Source of the DNA: Iodobacter violaceini | GTDB taxonomy: Bacteria; Pseudomonadota; Gammaproteobacteria; Burkholderiales; Chitinibacteraceae | Assembly: GCF_011601265.1 (NCBI RefSeq) | Contig: NZ_JAAOLX010000002.1 | Span: forward strand, 1-64,000 | DNA length: 64,000 bases | Reading direction: 5' to 3' | Shown: one piece after another, positions 15,438 through 25,910 of the stretch | How the letters are laid out: each line of letters opens with the position of its first letter | Numbering within the stretch: position 1 is the stretch's first letter | Position numbers and translations under genes: made by a program | The notes under the pieces: generated by a model | Told to the model about the DNA's origin: nothing | What the model saw: only the letters and a program-made list of their open reading frames with translations | Database searches by the model: none

Positions 15438-18353
15438 GTGCCAATCAAACCGAAACTCAAGGCGTGTGTCCTTGCTCTTATATTGACTTTGCCACCCTCT
15501 GCTGGTGCAGTGGGCTTGGGGAGGTTAAACGTGCTTTCCGGGCTTGGTCAGCCATTTCGGGCTGAAATTGATCTGGTTTCAGTTCAGCCAGGGGAATCCG
15601 AAAGCTTGCTTGTCCGGCTTGCGTCACCAGAGGCATTTGCCCAGGCTCAGGTGGCTTATCCGCCTGCGTCGCTTGGCTTGCGTCTGGTCATAGAAAAACG
15701 CGCGAATGGGCAGCAGTATGTATTAATTAGTTCTGCACAATCAGTTTCAGAGCCTTTTCTGGATCTGCTGGTTGATTTGAACTGGTCTGGCGGCAAAATT
15801 CAGCGGGACTATACCGCTTTGATTGATCCGCCGGGTTATCAGAACTCGCGCTCCTCTGCGGGCGCTGAGGCAAAGGCAAACGAGCAGTTTGCGCCATCTG
15901 CCTTGCCGGGTACCCGTCGCAAGGGTGCAGTTGCTGGGGCGGGTAAAAAAACCTCAGCAACAGCAAGCCAGGCAGAAAAAGCCACCGGTGATCAGCAATA
16001 TAAAGTACAGGCGGGAGACACCTTATCGAGTGTTGCGCGCCAGACTGCTGCTGAGGGCGTTACACTCGAGCAGATGCTGGTTGGGCTTTACCGGCAAAAT
16101 CCCGATGCTTTTGATGGCAATATGAACCGTTTGCGCCGGGGTAAGATTTTAAATATTCCAGCCAAAGAAAATTTGCAGGCTGTACCCGCAAAGGAGGCCG
16201 GGCAGGAAGTGCGTTTGCAGTCTAAAGACTGGCAGGCGTATCGCAATAAAGTGGCGGAATCGGTACAAAAACGCGCTGCGGTTGCAGGGAATGAATCTGC
16301 AAGTGCTGGCCGCATCAGCCCGAAAGTTGAAGAAAAAGTAAAATCAGGCAATGCCAATCAGGATGTGCTGAAGCTTTCTAAGGGCGAAGCGCCTGGTAAG
16401 GCGAAGGCTGATCAGCAGGGCGAGCAGGCGCGGATTCGTGCTCTGGAAGAAGAAGTAACCGCACGGCAAAAGGGTTTGGATGAAGCAAATCAGCGCGTCG
16501 CAGCACTGCAAAAAAATGTTCAGGATATGGAAAAGCTGCTGGCACTTAAAAGCCGTGCAGGTGTTGAGTTAGCAAGTAAACCAACTGATGCGCCTGCCGT
16601 GGCCCCTGTTGCCACCGCGGTACCTGCAGTAGCATCAGCACCTGCCGCTGAGCATGCTTCTGAGGCTGCGGCTGTTGCTGGAAGTGCTCCTGCTGTGCAG
16701 CCCGTTCAGGACGTTGCCAGCCAGCCTAAAAAACGCCGCGTCATTGTTCCGCCTCCGGCGCCCGTGCCAGAGCCTAGTCTGATGGATGTTGTTGCTGATA
16801 ATGCACTGCCGGTTGGTGGCGGCCTGGCGGCGCTTTTATTAGGTGGGGCTGGCCTTTGGTGGGCTCGTCGTCGTAAGCAGGGCTCTGCATTTGCAGACAG
16901 CGTTTTGACTGGTGGCGATTTAAAGTCCAACACTCTGCTGGGTAATACCGGTGGTGCAGTCATCAGCACTCAGCCCACGGAAAACTCTTTCCTTACTGAT
17001 TTCAGCCGTCAGGGCTTAGGGACGATTGATACGGATGAGGTTGATCCGATTGCCGAAGCCGAAGTTTATATGGCTTACGATCGTAATGAGCAGGCAGAAG
17101 AAATTCTGCGGGATGCTCTGCTTAAAGATCCTGCGCGTCATGAAATCCGCATGAAGTTGCTGGAAATATTTGCAGCGAAGAAAGACCCGACATCATATGA
17201 AGAAATTGCGGCTGATTTATTCGCCATGACCGGGGGTAAGGGCGCGCAATGGGAGCAGGCGGCTTATCAGGGCAGCGTGCTCGATCCTGAAAATCCTTTG
17301 TACAAACGCATTGAGCCAGCAGTTGCACCTGTTGTGGCTGCGGTAGCCGCTGCTGCAGCTGCGCCGCTTGTAAGCCAGGCGCTTGCACCTGAGGCCGATG
17401 ATTTTGATTTGTCTTTTGATGATCCTGCGGCAACTGCACCTTCTGCGGGTGTGAGTGATTTTGATGCTTTGATGAGCGAAGAAATCCCGGATGCGCCGCA
17501 GAATAATATACAAAATGATCTGGCAGATTTAGATTTGTCGCTTGATTTTGACGTGGGCACCGCGCCTGAGCCTGTGCAGGAGCTTAATCCTTTTGTGGAT
17601 ACTCCTCCTTCGCAGCCGGAGGCTTTATCTTCGCTTGATTTTGATTTGCCTGAAGTTGCACCGGCCCCTGCAGTTAGTGCGCCAGCCCCTGATGATTTTG
17701 CCATGGGGATTGATTTTGGCCTGGATGATTTTTTGGTTCCGGAAGAGCCCGCACAGGCCGCGGCACCTGCCAGTGCACCTGAATCAGAAAATATGTTGTC
17801 CCTGGATATGCCGGTCGATTTTGGAAGCGCTCTGGAAGCAAGCGCCCCGGCAGATGAGGCGTTTGATCTGAATTTTGATGGTCTTGACAACATGCCGGAA
17901 GCAGCGGCAGCACCTGCTGATTTCTCTGCTGAATTGCCTGATCTGGATTTGGGCGTGCTTTCTGCGCCGGAAGCGCCAGCTGCACCGCCAGCAAAGGTTC
18001 AGCCTGTGGCTGAGGATGTGCTGGAGGCAACAAGTGCCGATGATGGTTTAGGCCTGGATTTTGATTTCTCACTGGATACGCATCTTGAGGCTTCCGTGCC
18101 AGCGGCGTCTGGCGCAGAAGAATCGATTGATCTGGCTGAAATGAATCTGGATTTTGCTGCAGATTCAGGTGCGTCTTCTGATTCATTGCTGGAATTTGCC
18201 GGTGATGATCCGGTGCAAACCAAAATTGATCTTGCAAAAGCTTATGTTGATATGGGAGACACCGAAGGGGCCAGAGAGATCTTGCAAGAGGCCATAGGTG
18301 AAGGTAATCCTGAGCAGCAAAAGCAAGCACAGGCTTTGTTGGGTAATCTTTGA
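15438..18353 (+). CDS. fimV: FimV-family LysM/TPR polar protein
   Basis: FimV is a large inner-membrane protein that organises cell-pole functions such as type IV pili and twitching. This 971-residue protein has a signal peptide (about 1-24), the FimV N-terminal domain GRLNVLSGLGQPFRAEI, a LysM peptidoglycan-binding domain (about 185-240), a short coiled coil (about 325-370), one transmembrane helix (about 455-475) followed by Arg residues, a long acidic Ala/Pro/Asp-rich region with repeated DLSFD/LDFD motifs, and the conserved C-terminal TPR-like FimV domain (DLAKAYVDMGDTEGAREIL). The start is GTG with GGGGGAA upstream. It heads the conserved run to metZ. Confidence 0.95.
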   Translation: MPIKPKLKACVLALILTLPPSAGAVGLGRLNVLSGLGQPFRAEIDLVSVQPGESESLLVRLASPEAFAQAQVAYPPASLGLRLVIEKRANGQQYVLISSAQSVSEPFLDLLVDLNWSGGKIQRDYTALIDPPGYQNSRSSAGAEAKANEQFAPSALPGTRRKGAVAGAGKKTSATASQAEKATGDQQYKVQAGDTLSSVARQTAAEGVTLEQMLVGLYRQNPDAFDGNMNRLRRGKILNIPAKENLQAVPAKEAGQEVRLQSKDWQAYRNKVAESVQKRAAVAGNESASAGRISPKVEEKVKSGNANQDVLKLSKGEAPGKAKADQQGEQARIRALEEEVTARQKGLDEANQRVAALQKNVQDMEKLLALKSRAGVELASKPTDAPAVAPVATAVPAVASAPAAEHASEAAAVAGSAPAVQPVQDVASQPKKRRVIVPPPAPVPEPSLMDVVADNALPVGGGLAALLLGGAGLWWARRRKQGSAFADSVLTGGDLKSNTLLGNTGGAVISTQPTENSFLTDFSRQGLGTIDTDEVDPIAEAEVYMAYDRNEQAEEILRDALLKDPARHEIRMKLLEIFAAKKDPTSYEEIAADLFAMTGGKGAQWEQAAYQGSVLDPENPLYKRIEPAVAPVVAAVAAAAAAPLVSQALAPEADDFDLSFDDPAATAPSAGVSDFDALMSEEIPDAPQNNIQNDLADLDLSLDFDVGTAPEPVQELNPFVDTPPSQPEALSSLDFDLPEVAPAPAVSAPAPDDFAMGIDFGLDDFLVPEEPAQAAAPASAPESENMLSLDMPVDFGSALEASAPADEAFDLNFDGLDNMPEAAAAPADFSAELPDLDLGVLSAPEAPAAPPAKVQPVAEDVLEATSADDGLGLDFDFSLDTHLEASVPAASGAEESIDLAEMNLDFAADSGASSDSLLEFAGDDPVQTKIDLAKAYVDMGDTEGAREILQEAIGEGNPEQQKQAQALLGNL

Positions 18354-18976
18354 TTAGAATTCATTCTGCGAATCAAATTGCAGTCTGGCTTTGGGTGGCG
18401 TGCATCCTGCAAATTTTGCAGGGTGCGCCACTCATTGTTTTTTCTGCCGTATGCATTTTGCTGGCCTTTTATTATTGCCCCGGGCGCTGCTGGCGCACTT
18501 TAAAACGGATACGTTTTCTGCTCCTGGCTATTACACTGGTCTACGGCTGGTCTGTGCCAGGGCAGTATTTGTGGCCCGGGCGATGGTCTCCCACAGAAGA
18601 GGGGCTCTGCTGGGGCTTGCTGCAGCTGGTGCGCCTTCTGGGTGTGCTGGCGGCTTTGCAGCTGTTGTTGTGGCGCTTAAGTGCTGCCCGTATGTTTTCG
18701 GGGCTCTATGTACTCCTCGCTCCTTTTGCATTTATTGGGTTTAATCGTGAGCGCTGGGCCCTGCGCTTAAGCCTGACGATGACTTTTTCGGGTGATCTGC
18801 TTCTGCAACAAGATGCTTTAAACCGGGAGGGATTTTTGATGCAATTGGCCGGGGCTGAGCAGCCTTGCGAGTTGCAGGAAGTCTCTATTCTGGTAGAGTC
18901 GCTGTCTTTTTTTGATTTGGCGCTGCTTTGGGTCTTGTTTGCCGCAGTGCTGTTCACTTTATTGATGATGGTGTAA
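18350..18976 (+). CDS. CbiQ/EcfT-like membrane protein
   Basis: This 208-residue inner-membrane protein has about five hydrophobic segments. The layout and the segment PFAFIGFNRERWALRLSLTM resemble the transmembrane component of energy-coupling-factor transporters (CbiQ/EcfT), but no ATPase or S-component gene is next to it, so the function is open. It starts at TTG overlapping the fimV stop by 4 nt and its stop overlaps the truA start by 1 nt, so it is embedded in the operon. Start choice is supported only by this overlap. Confidence 0.72.
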   Translation: MIRIHSANQIAVWLWVACILQILQGAPLIVFSAVCILLAFYYCPGRCWRTLKRIRFLLLAITLVYGWSVPGQYLWPGRWSPTEEGLCWGLLQLVRLLGVLAALQLLLWRLSAARMFSGLYVLLAPFAFIGFNRERWALRLSLTMTFSGDLLLQQDALNREGFLMQLAGAEQPCELQEVSILVESLSFFDLALLWVLFAAVLFTLLMMV

Positions 18977-19758
18977 TGAAATACGCGCTCGCAGTGGAAT
19001 ACGATGGCCGGGCCTTTTATGGCTGGCAAATTCAAAAAGACTTACCTACTGTGCAGGCCGCTTTAGAGGCTGCGCTCAGTCAAATGGCGGGAGAGCCTGT
19101 TCAGGTTCATGCCGCCGGCCGTACCGATGCAGGAGTGCACGGTGCCAGACAAATCGTTCATTTTGAAACGGATGTTAATCGCCCTTTAACCGCATGGGTG
19201 AGGGGGGTAAACAGCTTTCTGCCTGATACAGTGGCCGTGCTGTGGGCTGCGCCCGTGCCGGATGCCTTTCATGCGCGCTTTTCTGCCTTTGCCCGTCACT
19301 ATCGTTATCTGCTGCTCAATCACCCTGTGCGCCCGGCATTATGGTCTGGCCGCATGGGCTGGGCTTTTAATGATCTGGATTTTGATGCAATGCAGGCTGC
19401 GGCAGTACATCTTTTGGGGCAGCATGATTTTTCAAGCTTCAGAGCGGCGGAATGCCAGGCTAAAACGCCCGTTAAAACCATGACCCGGGCCCATATTCAG
19501 AAAGAAGGCAGTTTGCTTATCTGTGATTTCTCTGCAGACGCCTTCCTGCACCATATGGTGCGCAATATTATGGGGGCCTTGCTGCATATCGGAAAAGGTC
19601 ATGAATCCCCTGAATGGATGGAAGATTTAATCCTGGCCCGTGACAGAACGAGTGCTCCCCCCACCTTTATGCCAGACGGACTCTATCTTGCTGGTGTAAG
19701 CTACCCCCCTGAGTTTGGTCTGGCCAGCGAGCCGGTTTCGCGTCATGGTTTGATTTAA
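18976..19758 (+). CDS. truA: tRNA pseudouridine(38-40) synthase
   Basis: TruA isomerises uridines 38-40 in the anticodon arm of many tRNAs. The 260-residue protein starts MKYALAVEYDGRAFYGWQ and contains the catalytic motif AAGRTDAGVHGARQ with the nucleophilic Asp. FLHHMVRNIMGALL is the conserved C-terminal motif. The ATG at 18976 overlaps the previous stop (TAATG). truA between fimV and trpF is a conserved order in gamma- and betaproteobacteria. Confidence 0.97.
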   Translation: MKYALAVEYDGRAFYGWQIQKDLPTVQAALEAALSQMAGEPVQVHAAGRTDAGVHGARQIVHFETDVNRPLTAWVRGVNSFLPDTVAVLWAAPVPDAFHARFSAFARHYRYLLLNHPVRPALWSGRMGWAFNDLDFDAMQAAAVHLLGQHDFSSFRAAECQAKTPVKTMTRAHIQKEGSLLICDFSADAFLHHMVRNIMGALLHIGKGHESPEWMEDLILARDRTSAPPTFMPDGLYLAGVSYPPEFGLASEPVSRHGLI

Positions 19759-19770
19759 AGGGGGAGGCGA

Positions 19771-20403
19771 ATGAATCCACGTATCAAAATTTGCGGTTTG
19801 CTTGATCCGGAAATGGCAAGGCTTACGGCTGAGGCAGGGGCTGATGCAATTGGCCTGGTGTTTTACCCGCCCAGCCCGCGTCATGTAGAGATTGCAGTTG
19901 CGGCGCAAATTGTTGCCGCTTTGCCTGCTTTTGTAAGTAGTGTGGGTTTATTTGTTAATGCTGAGGCGGCCTTTGTACGCAGCGTGCTCGCCAGTGTGCC
20001 GCTGGATATATTGCAGTTTCATGGTGATGAAACACCTGAGTATTGCCGTCAGTTTGGACGCCCTTATTTAAAAGCACTAAGGGTAACACCTGACATAAAT
20101 TTGGTAGAATATGCACAGCGTTTTGTGGACGCGCTTTGCAAAGGGATTTTAGTTGATGCTTTTGTAGAAGGGGTGCCAGGTGGTACGGGTGAGGCTTTTG
20201 ATTGGGATCTTTTGCCCAAAAATTTGCCTTTGCCACTGGTTTTGTCGGGTGGATTGCATCCGGATAATGTCTATGAAGCGATTTGTAAGGTTAGGCCTTG
20301 GGCCGTGGATGTATCCAGCGGCGTAGAAAGCAGCAAGGGAATCAAAGATGCAGCAAAAATTGCTGCCTTTATTAATCAAGCAGAGAGAAAAGCGCATGAC
20401 TGA
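19771..20403 (+). CDS. trpF: Phosphoribosylanthranilate isomerase
   Basis: TrpF catalyses the third step of tryptophan synthesis, an Amadori rearrangement of phosphoribosylanthranilate. The 210-residue TIM barrel starts [13 protein letters not shown] with the catalytic Cys, has [10 protein letters not shown], the catalytic Asp in ILVDAFVEG, and the phosphate-binding [10 protein letters not shown] and [17 protein letters not shown] precedes the ATG. The 3' end overlaps trpB by 8 nt. Confidence 0.97.
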   Translation: MNPRIKICGLLDPEMARLTAEAGADAIGLVFYPPSPRHVEIAVAAQIVAALPAFVSSVGLFVNAEAAFVRSVLASVPLDILQFHGDETPEYCRQFGRPYLKALRVTPDINLVEYAQRFVDALCKGILVDAFVEGVPGGTGEAFDWDLLPKNLPLPLVLSGGLHPDNVYEAICKVRPWAVDVSSGVESSKGIKDAAKIAAFINQAERKAHD

Positions 20404-21625
20404 GACTAAACACGAGCAGCAGCCCTATCAGCAACCTGATTCCCTCGGCCATTTTGGCCAATTTGGTGGCATTTTTGTGGCTGAAACACTGATCCCTGCC
20501 TTGGATGAGTTACGTATTGAGTTCGAAAAAGCCCTGCAAGACCCTGACTTTGTTGCTGAGTATCACAGCGAGCTTAAGCACTATGTTGGCCGCCCAAGCC
20601 CTGTTTATCATGCAAAACGCTGGTCTGAAGCCCTGGGTGGCGCACAAATCTATTTAAAGCGCGAAGATCTGAACCACACCGGTGCGCATAAAGTGAACAA
20701 TACCATCGGCCAGGCGCTGCTTGCCCGCCGCATGGGTAAAAAACGGGTGATTGCCGAAACAGGCGCAGGCCAGCACGGCGTTGCATCCGCTACCGTGGCG
20801 GCACGCTATGGCCTTGAATGTATCGTTTATATGGGGGCCGAAGATGTGAAACGCCAGGCGCCCAATGTATTCCGGATGAAATTACTGGGCGCTAAAGTTG
20901 TCGCTGTAGAATCCGGTACAAAAACCCTGAAAGACGCGATGAATGAAGCGATGCGTGATTGGGTGACCAATGTGGATTCCACTTACTACATCATTGGCAC
21001 ATGTGCTGGCCCGCATCCTTATCCGCAGCTGGTACGCGATTTTCAGCGCGTGATTGGTGATGAATGTAAGGTGCAGATGCCAGAAATGATTGGCCGTCAG
21101 CCTGATGCGGTTGTGGCATGTGTGGGTGGTGGCTCGAATGCGATCGGGATTTTCTATCCTTATGTCGATGATTTATCAGTGCGTTTGATTGGTGTGGAGG
21201 CGGGTGGTGATGGCGTAGAAACCGGCCGCCATGCTGCGCCGCTTACATCTGACGCTAAAGTAGGTATCCTGCACGGCAACCGTACCTTCCTGATGCAGGA
21301 TGAAGACGGGCAGATTGCGGAGACACATTCGATTTCTGCCGGGCTGGATTATCCGGGTGTAGGACCAGAGCACAGCTACCTGAAAGACATCGGTCGCGCG
21401 GAGTATGTAGCGATTAATGATGACGAAGCGATTGCAGCTTTTCACGATCTTTGTCATTTTGAGGGTATCATTCCGGCCCTTGAGTCGAGTCATGCACTGG
21501 CCCATGCAGCAAAAATGGCGAAAACGATGTCTGAAGATCAGGTAATTCTGGTGAATTTATCCGGTCGTGGTGATAAAGATATTCCTACTTTGGCCCGCCT
21601 TTCCGGCATCGAACTTGGAAACTAA
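20396..21625 (+). CDS. trpB: Tryptophan synthase beta chain
   Basis: TrpB condenses indole with serine using PLP. The 409-residue protein contains the PLP lysine in [10 protein letters not shown], the GGGSNAIG phosphate loop and the [13 protein letters not shown] segment. I chose ATG 20396 (MTETKHEQQ); the frame is open 16 codons further upstream inside trpF. It is followed by trpA 4 nt after the stop, the normal coupling of the two subunits. Confidence 0.98.
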   Translation: MTETKHEQQPYQQPDSLGHFGQFGGIFVAETLIPALDELRIEFEKALQDPDFVAEYHSELKHYVGRPSPVYHAKRWSEALGGAQIYLKREDLNHTGAHKVNNTIGQALLARRMGKKRVIAETGAGQHGVASATVAARYGLECIVYMGAEDVKRQAPNVFRMKLLGAKVVAVESGTKTLKDAMNEAMRDWVTNVDSTYYIIGTCAGPHPYPQLVRDFQRVIGDECKVQMPEMIGRQPDAVVACVGGGSNAIGIFYPYVDDLSVRLIGVEAGGDGVETGRHAAPLTSDAKVGILHGNRTFLMQDEDGQIAETHSISAGLDYPGVGPEHSYLKDIGRAEYVAINDDEAIAAFHDLCHFEGIIPALESSHALAHAAKMAKTMSEDQVILVNLSGRGDKDIPTLARLSGIELGN

Positions 21626-21629
21626 TGCT

Positions 21630-22433
21630 ATGTCCAGAATTCAACAGACATTCTCGCGCTTACAAAGCCAAAATCGCCAGGCCCTGATTCCTTTTATCAC
21701 GGCAGGTGACCCGCATCCCCGTGTGACGGTGGATGTCATGCATGCACTGGTTGCTGGCGGTGCGGATATTTTAGAGCTGGGCGTGCCTTTTTCTGACCCG
21801 ATGGCCGATGGCCCGGTGATTCAGCGCGCATCAGAGCGAGCACTCCTGCATGGCGTGAGTTTACGCAATGTGCTTGGTATGGTGGCTGAATTTCGCCAGA
21901 AAAACACAGACACACCGGTTGTGCTGATGGGCTATGCGAACCCGATGGAAGCAATGGGTTACGATGTGTTTTCAAAAGCAGCAGTACAAGCGGGTGTGGA
22001 TGGTGTGCTCACCGTTGATTTACCGCCGGAAGAAGCTAAAGAACGTGTGGCTGTTTTAAAAGCCCACGGTATTGATCCGATCTTTTTGCTGGCACCAACA
22101 ACGCACGCATCCAGAATTAAAGCAGTTGCCGAGCTGGCATCGGGCTATGTGTACTATGTTTCCCTGAAAGGGGTAACAGGCTCAGCCAATCTGGATATTG
22201 CTGATGTAACAGAAAAATTGAGTGTATTAAAAGAATATCTCACCATCCCGATTGGTGTTGGTTTTGGGATTAGTGATGCAGCTGCTGCAAAAGCGGTGGC
22301 TGCCGTGGCCGATGCAGTTGTGATCGGTTCACGTTTGGTAAAAGAAGCAGAGGCCGGAGAAGAAGGCCTTGCTGATCGATTAACTGATTTTCTTACCGGC
22401 ATTCGTGCCGCGATGGACACCGCTCGCGTTTAA
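21630..22433 (+). CDS. trpA: Tryptophan synthase alpha chain
   Basis: TrpA cleaves indole-3-glycerol phosphate to indole, which is channelled to TrpB. The 267-residue TIM barrel starts [11 protein letters not shown] and has the catalytic Glu in [17 protein letters not shown] and Asp in [20 protein letters not shown] and VVIGSRLVK bind phosphate. I chose the ATG at 21630, 4 nt after trpB; a longer frame from 21567 overlaps trpB and is rejected. A hairpin follows. Confidence 0.98.
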   Translation: MSRIQQTFSRLQSQNRQALIPFITAGDPHPRVTVDVMHALVAGGADILELGVPFSDPMADGPVIQRASERALLHGVSLRNVLGMVAEFRQKNTDTPVVLMGYANPMEAMGYDVFSKAAVQAGVDGVLTVDLPPEEAKERVAVLKAHGIDPIFLLAPTTHASRIKAVAELASGYVYYVSLKGVTGSANLDIADVTEKLSVLKEYLTIPIGVGFGISDAAAAKAVAAVADAVVIGSRLVKEAEAGEEGLADRLTDFLTGIRAAMDTARV

Positions 22434-22442
22434 GCGTGTTTT

Positions 22443-22476
22443 AAAACCCCGTCATCTGCAAAGATGGCGGGGTTTT
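22443..22476 (+). terminator. Terminator-like hairpin between trpA and accD
   Basis: AAAACCCCGTCATCT (22443-22457) pairs perfectly with AGATGGCGGGGTTTT (22462-22476). The trailing run is four T, then AA, so it may be a partial terminator inside the trpFBA-accD-folC run. Confidence 0.7.
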
Positions 22477-22511
22477 AATGCCCCTTAGAGCGGTGCTGAT
22501 GGAGGAATACA

Positions 22512-23378
22512 ATGAGCTGGCTGCAAAAACTGCTTCCGCCAAAGATTAAGATCCGTACCACGGTGAGTAAGTCCGGTGTACCGGAAGGCCTCTGGCACAA
22601 GTGCCCGGCCTGCAGCGCGGTTTTATACCGCACTGATCTGGAAAACAATTTAGAAGTCTGCCCTAAGTGTGACTTTCACAATGCTGTTTCCGCTCGTCGC
22701 CGTCTGGATATCCTGCTGGATCAGGAAGGGCGGTTTGAGATTGGCGCAGAAGTTAAACCGCTGGATGTGCTGAAGTTTAAAGACAGCAAGAAATACAGCG
22801 AGAGGCTGAGCGCGGCTCAGGCAGCAACAGGCGAAGAAGACGCACTGGTGGTCATGCAGGGCGCGATTCAGAATGTGCCTGTAGTTATGGCTGCATTTGA
22901 GTTTAAATTTATTGGCGGCTCAATGGGCTCGGTTGTGGGCGAGCGTTTTGCGCGCGGCGTACTGACTGCGATTGAAAACAATGTACCTTTTATTTGCGTT
23001 TCCGCTTCAGGTGGCGCACGTATGCAGGAAGGTTTGAATTCGCTGATGCAAATGACTAAAACCAGCGCCATTCTGACTAAGCTTGCAGATAAGAAACTGC
23101 CGTTTATTTCTATTCTGACCGATCCGACAATGGGCGGTGTATCTGCTTCATTTGCCTTCCTGGGCGATATCGTCATGGCGGAGCCAGGTGCCCTGATCGG
23201 CTTTGCTGGCCAGCGAGTGATTGAGCAGACCGTGCGCGAAACGCTGCCGGAAGGTTTTCAGCGTGCTGAATTCCTGCTGGAAAAAGGGGCTTTGGATATG
23301 GTGGTTGACCGCCGTGAGATGCGCCAGAAATTAGCGCAATTAATGACCCTTCTTTCTAAACAGCCAGCCCTTAACTGA
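22512..23378 (+). CDS. accD: Acetyl-CoA carboxylase carboxyltransferase beta subunit
   Basis: AccD with AccA transfers carboxyl from carboxybiotin to acetyl-CoA, the first step of fatty acid synthesis. The 288-residue protein has the N-terminal four-cysteine zinc ribbon (CPAC at about 34-37 and CPKC at 53-56) and the crotonase-like core with [11 protein letters not shown] and [17 protein letters not shown] lies 8 nt before the ATG. The stop overlaps the folC start (TGATG). Confidence 0.98.
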   Translation: MSWLQKLLPPKIKIRTTVSKSGVPEGLWHKCPACSAVLYRTDLENNLEVCPKCDFHNAVSARRRLDILLDQEGRFEIGAEVKPLDVLKFKDSKKYSERLSAAQAATGEEDALVVMQGAIQNVPVVMAAFEFKFIGGSMGSVVGERFARGVLTAIENNVPFICVSASGGARMQEGLNSLMQMTKTSAILTKLADKKLPFISILTDPTMGGVSASFAFLGDIVMAEPGALIGFAGQRVIEQTVRETLPEGFQRAEFLLEKGALDMVVDRREMRQKLAQLMTLLSKQPALN

Positions 23379-24661
23379 TGTCTATGCCGTTTGATTCCCT
23401 CTCCCTTGATGCGTGGTTATCCCATTTAGAGCAACTTCACCCAAGCGCCATTGATATGGGTTTGGAGCGCGTTGTTCGCGTGCGGGATGCCTTAGGTTTA
23501 AAACCTGATTTTCCTGTGCTGCTGGTGGGAGGGACAAACGGCAAAGGCTCTGTTTGTACCATGCTGTCCAGTATTTTGTGTGCAGCTGGATATAAAGTCG
23601 GCACTTATACCTCACCTCATTTACTGCATTATCAGGAAAGGGTGGCGATTAATCTTCGCCCCGCTTCTGATGCTGATATTGTCGCCAGCTTTCAAACCAT
23701 TGAAACTGCCCGTGGCGACACTTCCCTTACTTATTTCGAATTTGGCACCTTAGCCGCGATGCAGCAGTTTATGGCTGCAGGCGTTGATGTGGCCGTGATG
23801 GAGGTTGGTTTAGGCGGCCGTCTGGATGCCGTGAATGCCTTTGAGCCTGTTGCCTCTGCCGTGGTTAATGTGGGGCTGGATCATCAGTCATTTTTGGGTG
23901 ATACCCGCGAAGCCATCGGGCATGAAAAAGCCGGCATCTACCGGCAGGGCAAAATTGCGCTTTGCGCAGACCCTGAGCCACCTGCCACACTGATTGCCGA
24001 AGCGCAGCGTATTGGTGCGCATCTGCAACTGATCGGTCAGGATTTTGGCTTTGAAAAACAGGCAGAAGGGCAGCAGTGGACATGGTGGAATAAAGCAGGC
24101 GTGCGCCGCCATGCGCTGCCGTTTCCTGCTCTGCGCGGCCAGTACCAGTTAGGTAATGCTGCCGTTGTGCTGGCGCTGCTCGATGCGGTAAAAGATGTAC
24201 TGCCGGTTGGGATTGGCGATATCAAACGTGGCCTGCTGGAAGTCGAGCTGGCTGCGCGTTTTCAGGTTTTACCCGGCCGTCCTGCTGTTGTGCTGGACGT
24301 GGGGCATAATCCGCATGCGGCAAAAGTCTTACGTGCCAATTTAGATAGTATGGGTTTTTATTCAAGTACCCATGCAGTGCTGGGAATGATGGCGGATAAA
24401 GATATTGCTGGTGTGGTGGCTTTATTGGCAGATCGTATAGATGTCTGGCATTTAGCCGCACCGCAACTGCCACGAGCAGCAACACCGGCGCAACTTGCTG
24501 AAATTGTCGGCAAGCTTGCACCGCTGGCGAAAATAAATATTTATGAGAATGTAGCGCTTGCTTTCGCTTCGGCCTGTAAGCTTGCGGATGAAAGTGATAG
24601 AATTCTCGCCTTTGGATCCTTTTACACAGTTGCTGAAGTCATGGCGACGCGTGAGCGCTGA
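23378..24661 (+). CDS. folC: Folylpolyglutamate / dihydrofolate synthase
   Basis: FolC adds L-glutamate to dihydropteroate and to folates. The 427-residue Mur-ligase-like enzyme has the P-loop VGGTNGKGSVCTML, the omega-loop region YTSPHLLHYQER, VAVMEVGLGGRLDAVNA and the C-terminal LDVGHNPHAA. Its start overlaps the accD stop by one base, so it is translationally coupled. Confidence 0.97.
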   Translation: MSMPFDSLSLDAWLSHLEQLHPSAIDMGLERVVRVRDALGLKPDFPVLLVGGTNGKGSVCTMLSSILCAAGYKVGTYTSPHLLHYQERVAINLRPASDADIVASFQTIETARGDTSLTYFEFGTLAAMQQFMAAGVDVAVMEVGLGGRLDAVNAFEPVASAVVNVGLDHQSFLGDTREAIGHEKAGIYRQGKIALCADPEPPATLIAEAQRIGAHLQLIGQDFGFEKQAEGQQWTWWNKAGVRRHALPFPALRGQYQLGNAAVVLALLDAVKDVLPVGIGDIKRGLLEVELAARFQVLPGRPAVVLDVGHNPHAAKVLRANLDSMGFYSSTHAVLGMMADKDIAGVVALLADRIDVWHLAAPQLPRAATPAQLAEIVGKLAPLAKINIYENVALAFASACKLADESDRILAFGSFYTVAEVMATRER

Positions 24662-24663
24662 AT

Positions 24664-25410
24664 ATGATCAACCGAAATGTCAGCGATGATTTGCTGCAGC
24701 TTAAAAAACGTGCCCGCCGCCGTCTTGTGGGTGCGATTGCACTGGTGCTGTTTGCTCTGATCGTTTTATGGACTGCACTGGATAGTGCGCCGCCAGCCGT
24801 TATTGCCGGGGGGAATAATATTGAAATTATTTCCAGCTCGCCGGCATTACAACAGCCATCGCCCGAGCCTGTCGTTGTGGCGCAGGCCTCTGCCACAGAG
24901 CAGGCCGGTGCCGCACTGATTACCCCGGTGCCAGAAGAAATTCAGCCTCCTGTTGCAACACCCGAACCTGCTTATCGCGTAGCAAGCTCAGCACAAAACG
25001 TGCTGCCGGGTAAGCTGGTTAATCACCAGAAAAAAGTGGTGATTCCTACCGCAACACCTTCCCCTAAACCCGCTCCTGCAGCCAAACCTGCGCCCACTCC
25101 CAAGCCTGCCGTTGATCCGCAGCGCATTCTGGAAGGGCTGGATGTGGCTCCTGCAGCAAAACCCGCAGTGACTGCTGATCCAAAGCGTTATTACATTCAA
25201 ATTGGTGCTTATGCCGATGCGGATAAAGCGGCACAGGTTGTCAGTAAGTTACAAGGCGCGGGGATTCCTGCTTATTCCGAAAAAACAGTTACAGATAAAG
25301 GCGCTTTAACCCGGGTACGTGTTGGCCCTGTCAACGATGAAGCAAAGGCGCAGAGTTACCTTAAAAAAATGGGAGTGCTTGGATTTAGCGGGCACCTGTC
25401 TGGCAAATAG
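24664..25410 (+). CDS. SPOR-domain protein (DedD-like)
   Basis: This is a single-pass inner-membrane protein of 248 residues. A basic N-terminus is followed by one transmembrane helix (about 21-42), a long Pro/Ala-rich periplasmic linker with repeated KPAP units and a C-terminal SPOR domain (about 178-248, YYIQIGAYADADKAAQVVSKL). SPOR domains bind denuded glycan at the septum, so a role in cell division is expected, as for E. coli DedD. The position folC-dedD-cvpA-purF matches E. coli. It begins 2 nt after folC. Confidence 0.92.
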   Translation: MINRNVSDDLLQLKKRARRRLVGAIALVLFALIVLWTALDSAPPAVIAGGNNIEIISSSPALQQPSPEPVVVAQASATEQAGAALITPVPEEIQPPVATPEPAYRVASSAQNVLPGKLVNHQKKVVIPTATPSPKPAPAAKPAPTPKPAVDPQRILEGLDVAPAAKPAVTADPKRYYIQIGAYADADKAAQVVSKLQGAGIPAYSEKTVTDKGALTRVRVGPVNDEAKAQSYLKKMGVLGFSGHLSGK

Positions 25411-25418
25411 GTTAAAGC

Positions 25419-25910
25419 ATGACTGGCTTTGATTACACGGTTTTAGGCATCATGGGGCTTTCCATGCTGCTCTCAGTGATGCGGGGCCTTGTGCAGGAAG
25501 CGCTGGCACTGGCGGCATGGGTTTTGGCGTTCTGGCTGGCCAGCCATTACTCAAGTCAGGTGTCTGTATGGATGCCCAAAAATCTGCCTAATGAAGAGCT
25601 GCGCTATCTGGCCGCTTTTGTGGCGATTTTTTTTGTGACCTGGGTGGCCTCGGCTATGTTGAGGGTAACGCTGAATCAATTTATGCAGGCCACCGGCCTG
25701 AAACCTGCTGACCGGCTTTTTGGCGCAGGCTTTGGTCTGGTTCGAGGTTTTTTACTGAGTTTAACGCTGGTCTTGCTGGCGGGGTTTACCAGTCTGCCCA
25801 AGCAAACAATATGGCGAAATGCCATGTTCAGCCCCTTATTTGAAGAAGCGGCCGTGATGGCTAAAATTTGGCTGCCAGAAGCGCTGGCAGCCCGCATTCA
25901 TTATGATTAA
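25419..25910 (+). CDS. cvpA: CvpA family membrane protein
   Basis: CvpA is needed for colicin V production in E. coli and is linked to envelope homeostasis; its activity is unknown. This 163-residue protein has four hydrophobic helices and the conserved features GIMGLSMLLSVMRGLVQEAL and DRLFGAGFGLVRGFLL. It lies 8 nt after the SPOR-domain gene and just before purF, its usual neighbour. Confidence 0.94.
   Translation: MTGFDYTVLGIMGLSMLLSVMRGLVQEALALAAWVLAFWLASHYSSQVSVWMPKNLPNEELRYLAAFVAIFFVTWVASAMLRVTLNQFMQATGLKPADRLFGAGFGLVRGFLLSLTLVLLAGFTSLPKQTIWRNAMFSPLFEEAAVMAKIWLPEALAARIHYD

Noticed and set aside
17267-17893. 208-codon Ser/Ala-rich minus-strand frame
   Set aside because: It is the antisense shadow of the Ala/Asp-rich region of fimV, like several other long frames there.
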